Origin: Desulfobacterales bacterium
GTDB taxonomy: Bacteria; Desulfobacterota; Desulfobacteria; Desulfobacterales; 4be13
Assembly (NCBI GenBank): GCA_029940115.1
Contig: JAOZRQ010000179.1
Span: 1-11,867 of the forward strand
Length of the DNA stretch: 11,867 nt
Direction: 5' to 3'
Both the position numbers and the translations under genes were made by a program. Positions 6,889 to 11,867 of this stretch are shown piece after piece (position 1 is the first letter of the stretch; each line of letters opens with the position of its first letter). The notes beneath the pieces are model-generated. The model saw nothing but the letters and a program-made list of their open reading frames with translations. It was not told the origin of the DNA and made no database searches.

Positions 6889-8520
6889 ATCAATATCACC
6901 ATATTGTCCAATATAACCGTTACTATAAATCCAATCCTTTTTATTTTTGATAAAAGTATCCAAATTTTCCAATAGAGTCAATCGATAAATCAAATGAAAC
7001 AGCCTACCGCCCCCCAATAAATTGGTTTTCCATATAAACTGCTTTTTCTCATCAGTTGCCCAGTCATGTCGTACAAAATGACGGTCGTAATGATCTATCT
7101 CAAAAGCGATTTTCTTTTCAGAAGATACCATTCGTTTGATGACGGTATGTTCTATCGCGTTCCCCTTGCTTTCTGTGGGATTTGCCAGAACTGTGCAAAC
7201 AGGGGTATCCACACGACCGAATAATTCACGCCGCAAATGCGTAAAATCAAAAATTTTTTCAATGGTAAAATCTTTGAAAATTTGTTCTCGATATGTCTGA
7301 GCACTCTTATTGTAGAGCAACACATTAGAAGGCAGAATAAGGAAAGCTCTTTTGGCCAAAGCCATTCCGCCTTCAAAAAATTGCAAGGCAAACCTGTTTC
7401 CTGCCACTTTTTTATGCTTAAAACCGATTTTTGAAACCAACTCAGGTTCGATTTTATGAGTGCTTTTTCCTTTTTCATCATTGAACGGCGGATTTCCGAT
7501 CACCAAATCATAAGGTTTAGCTTTATTTTTGTCATCAGCAGCCCATTCAAAGAGATTCTGAGCTTGTATATTGTTCTTCAGGCTGTTTAATTTCAAATTG
7601 TTCCAAATTGCCTTGGGTTCAAGTTTATCCAGTAAAGCGATAGTCAGACTGAAAATCGTAATCAGTTTGGCAGTATGATTAATGTCAACGCCGAAAATGT
7701 TGTTCCTCAAAATTTTTTGGCACATATTTTTTGGGGGGAATTTAATTTCCTCTGTCTTTTTGTAATGGTTGATTGACCACCATTGCAACATCCGCTTATA
7801 AGCGGCTACGAGAAAAACACCCGAGCCGCAGCTCGGGTCAAGCACTTTGAATTTGTTCTGCGAGAAGCATTCTGCCTTGTCCAAAGGCATCACTTCATCA
7901 ACAAGAAAATTCACCAAAAACGGGGGTGTATAAACAACCCCTTTTTCTGCTGGCAAAAAGTTTTCATGAATGGAACTGATGAGTTCTACGGGCAAATGAC
8001 TAAAGCTATATTGTTCCCAAAGAAAGTATTGTTTTTTGGCCACATCAAGTGTGGCTTTTAGAAAGTCAGCCACCGGTTTCAGATCAGTTTGTTCTATTTT
8101 CTGTGTTTCCTTATCTTGAAAATTGTCAAATATGGTTCCGTCAAATTCACTGGCCAACTCATGCAAAACAGACATGCATTTTCCTTTTTCCAAGGCTTCT
8201 GCAAAATTTTTCACCTGATGTTTTTTATAGATGTTCCTTAATGTATGTTTTCCATTGTCATCTTTGATTTCTTCCAAAAATTTTACCAGAATGCAGATGA
8301 CAAGCAACTTGTCAATCGTCTCTTTTTCTATTGAAAGTTCCTTTTGTTTGTCGTGCAAATATTTGCGAACGGCCATCAGATGTTCTAACAACCGATGATA
8401 AAGGCGTGTTTTCCTCTTTGAGCTGATTTCTGAAAAAGTTGTCCTTTTTATCGTCAAAAAAGTCTTCCTGCTCCCAAAAAATGCCTTTGCCAAACACCAA
8501 TGCGGAGAATCGCTGGTCAT
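6739..8520 (-). CDS. R-M gene, central N-6 adenine methyltransferase fragment
   Basis: The largest intact piece, up to 593 codons, within the disrupted R-M gene. Residues 1-38 of the longest frame are out-of-frame sequence. Homologous sequence begins at about residue 39 (TRLYHRLLEHL), and an internal ATG at 8374-8376 (MAVRKYLHDKQ) is a more realistic start. It contains VVYTPPFLVNFLVDEV, motif I DPSCGSGVFL at 228-237, FGVDINHTAKL at 277-285, and the catalytic NPPF at 343-346, so the methyl-transfer core is complete. The C-terminal ~35 residues are read into mobile element B and are not native. If expressed it might bind AdoMet, but the fused target-recognition part is missing, so an active specific methyltransferase is doubtful. 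Confidence 0.65.
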   Translation of the reverse strand: MTSDSPHWCLAKAFFGSRKTFLTIKRTTFSEISSKRKTRLYHRLLEHLMAVRKYLHDKQKELSIEKETIDKLLVICILVKFLEEIKDDNGKHTLRNIYKKHQVKNFAEALEKGKCMSVLHELASEFDGTIFDNFQDKETQKIEQTDLKPVADFLKATLDVAKKQYFLWEQYSFSHLPVELISSIHENFLPAEKGVVYTPPFLVNFLVDEVMPLDKAECFSQNKFKVLDPSCGSGVFLVAAYKRMLQWWSINHYKKTEEIKFPPKNMCQKILRNNIFGVDINHTAKLITIFSLTIALLDKLEPKAIWNNLKLNSLKNNIQAQNLFEWAADDKNKAKPYDLVIGNPPFNDEKGKSTHKIEPELVSKIGFKHKKVAGNRFALQFFEGGMALAKRAFLILPSNVLLYNKSAQTYREQIFKDFTIEKIFDFTHLRRELFGRVDTPVCTVLANPTESKGNAIEHTVIKRMVSSEKKIAFEIDHYDRHFVRHDWATDEKKQFIWKTNLLGGGRLFHLIYRLTLLENLDTFIKNKKDWIYSNGYIGQYGDIDNSSFAPKFLSEYRWSSQFLVRLTQSLVMMGCKCLISHCPKSGFSRSTIS

Positions 8521-8616
8521 TGAATTGTTTTAAGGCTTCACTGACCAGACATAAACTTTCCAAATCCAATTTTTGTTCATCGTTGACTTCCGCAGGTTTA
8601 CGCGCGTTAAAAATAT

Positions 8617-9063
8617 CTATTCTTGTCTCAGATATCTGTGTACAGGACAAAAAAATGCTTGAGGAAAGAAACCCGGCTTTTTCTGGGGGTTGGAGAGTCT
8701 GCCCGTTCGGGAAAAAAGCCGGGTTTCCCGCCCATTCCCAACTTTTTGTCCTGTACACAGCTCAGATATAATGAAGTAAACTTCAATGTCACCCGCACTC
8801 CAGATTCTGGCGTGCAAATCTTCATGCTCCTCGCTATTGTAAAAATCATCTTCTTTTTCGTAAATATAAAGCACAGGTTTTGAATCTGCCATTTTATTGT
8901 TTTCATTGTATTTTCTACGAAATAAAACAGCAACCGCGCCTAGTCTCTTGGCTTTTTCCTGAATATGGCAAAGCTCACCAATATATGCTCCTTTGAGCTT
9001 GTCACACAAGACAAGCCCGTTGTCAGGATTAAAGTGTATTTTCTCCAAAGATTTTTCTATCAT
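8617..9063 (-). pseudogene. R-M gene, N-terminal fragment
   Basis: Starts MIEKSLEKIHFNPDNG at 9063 with a weak AAGG close to the ATG. The first ~100 residues, ending EVYFIISE, are native; the rest is read through the 125-bp element inserted at 8636-8760 and is meaningless. The native frame resumes beyond the element as TRIDIFNARKPAEVNDEQK and runs to the homopolymer frameshift at about 8412. The region corresponds to the N-terminal domain that precedes the methyltransferase core in Eco57I-like fused enzymes. Confidence 0.6.
8627..8769. mobile_element. MITE-like element A, complete copy with 9-bp target duplication
   Basis: The element spans 8636-8760 (125 bp) and starts and ends with the 18-bp inverted repeat CTGTGTACAGGACAAAAA. 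It is flanked by direct repeats CTCAGATAT at 8627-8635 and 8761-8769. Inside is a strong stem: GAAACCCGGCTTTTT (8668-8682) pairs with AAAAAGCCGGGTTTC (8713-8727). There is no coding capacity, so it must be moved by a transposase supplied elsewhere. A 9-bp duplication and CTG tips fit the IS10/IS50-type branch of the IS4 family, but this is inference. Removing the element and one duplication copy restores the R-M reading frame exactly. A second, truncated copy lies at 9936-10034 in the opposite orientation. Confidence 0.92.
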
Positions 9064-9068
9064 TTGCC

Positions 9069-9230
9069 TTATTCTTGATGATCAAGTTTTTCTTGGGTTC
9101 TGGGTTTTCGGTTCCGGCAGGCGACAGGCAGATTTGAGACACGATCCGAACCGCGTCCGCTTTTCGGGATGATGTGCTCGATTTCCAGAGATCCCCAAAG
9201 ACATATGGCCACTTGGCCAGCCTCACATTT
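9069..9230 (-). pseudogene. Remnant of an HNH endonuclease (possibly IscB-like)
   Basis: In one minus-strand frame the translation reads LEIEHIIPKSGRGSDRVSN followed by LPVACR (about 9188 down to 9114), ending at a TAA at 9069-9071. This closely matches the core of HNH nucleases of the IscB / CRISPR-associated type (LEIEHIIPKSRGGSDRVSNL.LAC). The invariant Glu-His pair and the downstream Asn are kept. The flanking zinc-ribbon cysteines are only partly recognisable (KCEAGQVAIC upstream), and the CxxCN tail is scrambled. No RuvC-like or arginine-rich part of an IscB is visible upstream, so this is a decayed fragment of perhaps 50 codons. It sits 6 nt upstream of the R-M start codon. Confidence 0.5.
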
Positions 9231-9418
9231 TTCCAGACCGGACAATATCCAAATTGAGCAGGTTGGACAATTTCCAGATGATTCTCAGAAGTCTGCCCAC
9301 ATATGTTCAGGTTAATACCATAAACAAAAATGCGTCGTCAAGACTTTCTTTCATGCTCCCTCGTTTTTTTCGGAGTCTGTCCATATAATAGCGGGCGCAT
9401 TTGCAAATTGGGGGAATC
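9231..9418. other. Non-coding stretch with no recognised gene
   Basis: Short minus-strand frames exist here, for example MKESLDDAFLFMVLT preceded by a GAGGGAG, and a longer frame reading ENHLEIVQPAQFGY that continues over the HNH remnant. None resembles a family I recognise. It is probably decayed sequence at the edge of the R-M island. Confidence 0.4.
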
Positions 9419-9498
9419 GTCCCGTAGGGACTTGTGAGAATAGCCCGGCAATTCATTGCCGGGTCGGACATGCACAATTTGTCCAGTCCCGCAGGGAC
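9419..9498. repeat. REP-like palindromic element, compact copy
   Basis: Three nested dyads are arranged A-B-A. GTCCCGTAGGGAC (9419-9431) is followed by an 11-bp spacer. GCCCGGCAAT and its complement (9443-9464, 2-bp loop) come next, then a 21-bp spacer and GTCCCGCAGGGAC (9486-9498). This resembles repetitive extragenic palindromes, usually moved by REP-associated tyrosine transposases. No such transposase is in the window. Confidence 0.75.
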
Positions 9499-9534
9499 GA
9501 CCGAATCCATTGAACACAATGGAATGTTTCAGCC

Positions 9535-9684
9535 GTCCCCACGGGACTCGGGGGCTTCTGTCAACTTGCCCGGCAATGCTTCGGCGTGAGCTCAGATTTC
9601 GGCGAGCTCAGACTTCGGCGAGCTCTGTCGAGTCGTCAAGTCGTCGAACGAATTGCCGGGCCATTTTCAGCAGTCCCCACGGAC
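9535..9684. repeat. REP-like palindromic element, mirror copy with expanded loop
   Basis: The same modules in mirrored spacing: GTCCCCACGGGAC (9535-9547), a 20-bp spacer, the stem GCCCGGCAAT (9568-9577) / ATTGCCGGGC (9652-9661), an 11-bp spacer, then GTCCCCACGGAC (9673-9684, one base lost). The 2-bp loop of the compact copy is replaced by 74 bp holding about three copies of a 16-mer like TCGGCGAGCTCAGACT, followed by TCGTC-rich sequence. The 11-bp spacers of the two copies are similar when one is reverse-complemented, so the copies lie inverted to each other. Confidence 0.7.
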
Positions 9685-9780
9685 TCCCCCAACTTATAAT
9701 AGCCTGTATGGGCGTATTGTGCAATTTTCAGACAGCCTATGTTCACCCTATTGGCATGAACAAGATATGTTGTCAAGACC

Positions 9781-9853
9781 ATTGTGAGCGGGCCGTCTTG
9801 GCCAGTCCATCCATCCATCGTGAGTGGGCCCGTCTTGGCCAGTCCATCCATCC
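9781..9853. repeat. Tandem duplication of a 36/37-bp unit
   Basis: Positions 9781-9816 and 9817-9853 are near-identical and share TCTTGGCCAGTCCATCCATC; they differ by a few substitutions and one inserted C. No gene overlaps it. It lies between the REP-like elements and the hybrid-kinase promoter. Confidence 0.8.
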
Positions 9854-9902
9854 TCCTGAGATCTGAAACTGGGTTGATTTGCTGATTTTGGCAAAAAAGA
9901 AT

Positions 9903-9930
9903 TTGATTTTTAAGATGATTTGATTATAAT
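9903..9930 (+). promoter_or_regulatory. Candidate sigma-70 promoter of the hybrid kinase
   Basis: TTGATT (9903-9908), 16 bp, then a perfect TATAAT (9925-9930) in an AT-rich stretch. The predicted start of transcription, near 9937, coincides with the first bases of the truncated element A copy, so the leader would consist mostly of that element. Confidence 0.55.
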
Positions 9931-9935
9931 TATGA

Positions 9936-10034
9936 CTGTGTACGGGACAAAAAGTCGGGAACGGGCAAGAAACCCGGCTTTTTTCCCAACGGCCGACCTC
10001 CCGGCCGCAAGAAAAAGCCGGGTTTCTTTCCTCT
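9936..10034. mobile_element. MITE-like element A, truncated copy in the kinase leader
   Basis: It starts CTGTGTACGGGACAAAAAGT and aligns along its length with the reverse complement of the complete copy at 8636-8760. It shares the stem GAAACCCGGCTTTTT (9969-9983) / AAAAAGCCGGGTTTC (10012-10026). The loop differs and carries its own GGCCG dyad. Similarity stops at about 10034, so the last ~25 bp, including the right terminal repeat, are missing, and no target duplication can be seen. It cannot be mobile any longer. Directly beyond its broken end are two AGGAGG motifs. Confidence 0.85.
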
Positions 10035-10049
10035 CAGGAGGAATTGAAA

Positions 10050-10055
10050 AGGAGG
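10050..10055 (+). promoter_or_regulatory. Hybrid-kinase ribosome binding site
   Basis: A perfect AGGAGG, 9 nt before a TTG at 10065-10067, favours that TTG as the start. Another AGGAGG at 10036-10041 is only 2 nt from the upstream TTG (10044), too close to work well. Confidence 0.6.
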
Positions 10056-10064
10056 AACAATCAA

Positions 10065-11798
10065 TTGAAAACCAACCGACAGTCGTCAACCGACGACCGT
10101 CAGTCCACAAGAATAATGGTTGTCGAGGATGAGGCACTGACTGCCTACGATATCAAGGAATATCTGGAGGAGATGGGATATTCTGTCACCTCGGTCGTGG
10201 CTTCCGGGGAGGATGCTGTCGAACGAGCCGAACAGGACCGGCCGGATCTGATTCTCATGGACATTTTCCTTCAAGGCCCGATGAACGGAATCGAGGCCGC
10301 GGATCGCATTCACAGCCAATGGGGCATCCCCGTCATATTTCTCACCGCGTATGCCGACAATGACATTATTGAAAGTGCAAAGGTGACAGAACCTTTCGGG
10401 TACCTGACAAAACCTTTCGTGGACAAGGAACTCGGCATCAATATCGAGATGGCGCTCTGCAAGGCGAAAGTGGAAAGGCAACTGAGGGAAAGCAACAAAC
10501 GGCTGGAACAGGCCGCTGATGAATTGCGTGTAGCCAAAGAACAGGCCGAGTCCGCCAACCAGGCCAAAACCAGATTTCTCGCCAACCTCACCCATGACAT
10601 CCGCACACACTTGGGCGCGATCATGGGATTCAATCAGTTGCTGTTGGAAAAATGCAAAGATCAGGACTTGCCCGCGGACGCGGACTCCCTGGAATATCAT
10701 GAAAACATCCAGATCAGCGCGCAAATGTTGATGGAAATGATCAACAACTTCCTGGACATCTCCAAGATCGAGGCGGGGAAAATAGAGATGTCGGAAGAAG
10801 ATTTCAGCATTCAGGAGATGGTCAGGAACATTTCTGACATTCATGAGATGGTGGCCCGCAAAAAAGGAGTCATCCTTGCCTGCAACATAAGTCCTGAACT
10901 TCCTGCCTTCATGCGTTCTGATCGGACGAAACTTATACAGATCCTGACCAATCTGATAGGCAATGCCATCAAGTTCACGCCCGAGGGCAGGGAAGTCAGA
11001 CTCAGGGTGATGGGAGATCAGGAAATCGTGGCCTTCATGGTGATTGACCAAGGAATCGGCATCCCCAAGGACCGGCAACAGGCCATCTTTGGCGAATTTG
11101 AGCAGGCCGACGATTCGACTTCCCGCAAGTATGGCGGCACCGGCTTGGGGTTGGCCATCACCAAAAAGTTGACGGAGATGCTGGGAGGAAAAATCTCAGT
11201 GGCAAGTCAGGGCGTTGATCAAGGTTCCAACTTCAATGTGAGAATTCCTTTCAAAGAAGCTTCATCGCCTGTTGCGGATCAGAAAGACGTCAGTCCGGGT
11301 TCATCGCCTGTTCCTTTCAAAGAAGCTTCATCGCCTGTTGCGGATCAGGAAGATGTCAGTCCGGGTTCATCGCCTGTTGCGGATCAGGAAGATGTCAGTC
11401 CGGGAGAGGAAGAATTTTCCAAGGAGAGCATCATTCTGATGGTGGAAGACAATCTGATGAACCAGGTCCTGATTGGGGGCTTGCTTGAAAAATTCGGGCT
11501 GAAAGTCCTGTTTGCCGACGATGGAAAACAGGGCGTGGACAAAACCTTGGAACTCGTGGCAAAAGGCAGTCCCCCCGATCTCATTTTCATGGACATTCAA
11601 ATGCCTGTGATGGACGGATTTGAAGCCACAAGGCAGATTCGTCAGAGGCAGGGCTGCCAGGAAATCCCGATTGTCGGCCTGTCCGCTGACGCTTTCATGC
11701 AACAGGAAGCCCTTGACGCCGGCATGAGCAAGTACCTCACCAAACCCGTTGACATCATGAAACTCAGAGGGGTTTTGAATGAGTTTCTGAGTTTTTGA
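10065..11798 (+). CDS. Hybrid histidine kinase, receiver-HisKA-HATPase-receiver
   Basis: A soluble 577-residue signalling protein with no membrane segment, signal peptide or PAS domain. The first receiver domain spans about 16-130 (acidic pair Glu21-Asp22, phospho-acceptor Asp66, Thr94, Lys116). A coiled coil follows at about 133-168. HisKA has FLANLTHDIRT with His177. HATPase_c has Asn300 (NLIGNAIKFTPEG), DQGIGIP at 328-334, FGEFEQADDS, and GGTGLGL at 357-363. A repeat-rich linker at about 395-452 precedes the second receiver (Glu461-Asp462, Asp510 in MDIQMP, Ser540, Lys560). All phosphorelay residues are present, so it should take phosphate or a signal through the N-terminal receiver and run an internal His-to-Asp relay. 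The output partner is unknown. The proline usual after the H-box (RTP) is His182. The TTG start follows AGGAGG; ATG 10116 is an alternative but would cut the first beta strand. Confidence 0.9.
   Translation: MKTNRQSSTDDRQSTRIMVVEDEALTAYDIKEYLEEMGYSVTSVVASGEDAVERAEQDRPDLILMDIFLQGPMNGIEAADRIHSQWGIPVIFLTAYADNDIIESAKVTEPFGYLTKPFVDKELGINIEMALCKAKVERQLRESNKRLEQAADELRVAKEQAESANQAKTRFLANLTHDIRTHLGAIMGFNQLLLEKCKDQDLPADADSLEYHENIQISAQMLMEMINNFLDISKIEAGKIEMSEEDFSIQEMVRNISDIHEMVARKKGVILACNISPELPAFMRSDRTKLIQILTNLIGNAIKFTPEGREVRLRVMGDQEIVAFMVIDQGIGIPKDRQQAIFGEFEQADDSTSRKYGGTGLGLAITKKLTEMLGGKISVASQGVDQGSNFNVRIPFKEASSPVADQKDVSPGSSPVPFKEASSPVADQEDVSPGSSPVADQEDVSPGEEEFSKESIILMVEDNLMNQVLIGGLLEKFGLKVLFADDGKQGVDKTLELVAKGSPPDLIFMDIQMPVMDGFEATRQIRQRQGCQEIPIVGLSADAFMQQEALDAGMSKYLTKPVDIMKLRGVLNEFLSF
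11247..11405 (+). repeat. In-frame minisatellite in the kinase linker
   Basis: Two 66-bp units (11247-11312 and 11313-11378) are followed by a partial copy to 11405. Nested within is a 39-bp unit encoding SSPVADQEDVSPG, present three times (the first with K for E). Units are multiples of three, so copy-number change alters linker length between the ATPase and second receiver domains without breaking the frame. The copies are nearly identical at DNA level, which implies recent expansion. Confidence 0.9.
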
Positions 11799-11867
11799 GT
11801 TTGATGAGTTTTTGAGTTTGATGAGTTTGTGAGTTTGATGAGTTTGTGAGTTTGATGAGTTTGTGAG
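11789..11867 (+). repeat. 17-bp tandem array overlapping the kinase stop codon
   Basis: Units of the type GAGTTTGTGAGTTTGAT start at 11789, 11806, 11823 and 11840. A partial fifth unit at 11857 runs off the window edge. The array begins inside the last codons of the hybrid kinase, and the stop TGA (11796-11798) is part of the first unit. Several TGA triplets per 17-bp unit put stops in all frames. Confidence 0.9.

Larger units (their letters stand above)
5792..9063 (-). pseudogene. Type IIG-like restriction-modification adenine methyltransferase, disrupted
   Basis: One ancestral gene of about 982 codons plus stop, now in pieces. The N-terminal part (from 9063) resembles the regulatory/cleavage end of Eco57I-like N-6 DNA methylases (GAVAVLFRRKY...LHARIWSAGDIEVYFI). 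The central part has methyltransferase motif I DPSCGSGVFL and motif IV NPPF, and the C-terminal part would be target recognition. The four lesions are: (1) a 125-bp element at 8636-8760 with a 9-bp target duplication; (2) an extra A in an A run (plus-strand T run 8409-8412); (3) a ~183-bp element near 6706-6888; (4) about two extra bases near 6432-6436. Removing 134+1+186+2 nt from 3272 leaves 2949, divisible by three, and translation reads smoothly across each junction (EVYFIISE-TRIDIFNARK, KEE-TRLYHRLL, GDID-KNKQAIF, DELY-DRLHKNE). Restriction activity is almost surely lost. It lies in an AT-rich, probably transferred, segment. Confidence 0.85.

Noticed and set aside
8623..8883. Small ORFs reading through the 125-bp element on either strand
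   Set aside because: Both terminal repeats and the central stem give the same pseudo-protein sequence in opposite orientation; this is hairpin DNA, not coding.
9419..9684. CRISPR array or guide-RNA gene
   Set aside because: Spacing is irregular, units are palindromes, and the two copies are mirror images, which fits REP-like elements rather than repeat-spacer units.
9456..9866. Plus-strand 136-residue gene
   Set aside because: It runs through the REP-like palindromes and the tandem duplication. Its composition follows the repeats and there is no recognisable domain.
10086..11078. Antisense 330-residue open frame opposite the hybrid kinase
   Set aside because: It is a shadow of a gene with complete, ordered kinase motifs, and has no family resemblance.

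Overview
The window looks like a chromosomal segment of a free-living Gram-negative bacterium. The most likely source is a sulfate-reducing Desulfobacterota / Desulfobacterales relative. That placement is an inference from the rpmF-acyl-CoA dehydrogenase-fabG cluster, a stand-alone elongation factor G gene, a receiver-kinase-receiver hybrid kinase and the very high load of tandem and palindromic repeats. No rRNA or other phylogenetic marker is present to confirm it.

Layout. Positions 1-3177 hold a minus-strand lipid cluster read from right to left: rpmF (L32), an acyl-CoA dehydrogenase whose start is coupled to the rpmF stop, a ~0.5 kb degenerate tandem array, then fabG. A 14-bp tandem array follows fabG. 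Positions 3178-3506 hold a candidate rpmF promoter, a 17-bp palindrome and a long inverted pair of hexanucleotide arrays. Positions 3507-5540 hold fusA on the minus strand. Positions 5610-9063 are clearly AT-richer and carry a minus-strand adenine-specific restriction-modification gene, followed by a 58-codon ORF. The R-M gene is broken by two unrelated small inverted-repeat elements and two frameshifts. Removing all four lesions gives 2949 nt, or 983 codons. Positions 9069-9930 are non-coding: an HNH-endonuclease remnant, two copies of a REP-like palindromic element lying as mirror images, and a tandem duplication. Positions 10065-11798 encode a soluble REC-HisKA-HATPase-REC hybrid kinase on the plus strand. 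Its leader contains a truncated copy of one of the elements that disrupted the R-M gene.

Two themes stand out. First, all four host genes with a visible 3' flank (fabG, the acyl-CoA dehydrogenase, fusA, the hybrid kinase) are followed by a different tandem array that starts at, or inside, the last codons and stop codon. In fusA the stop TGA is the first three bases of the first heptamer. Second, a family of ~125-bp hairpin elements with 18-bp terminal repeats has both inactivated a gene, leaving a clean 9-bp target duplication, and supplied the 5' leader of another. I saw no tRNA, rRNA, CRISPR array or complete transposase gene.
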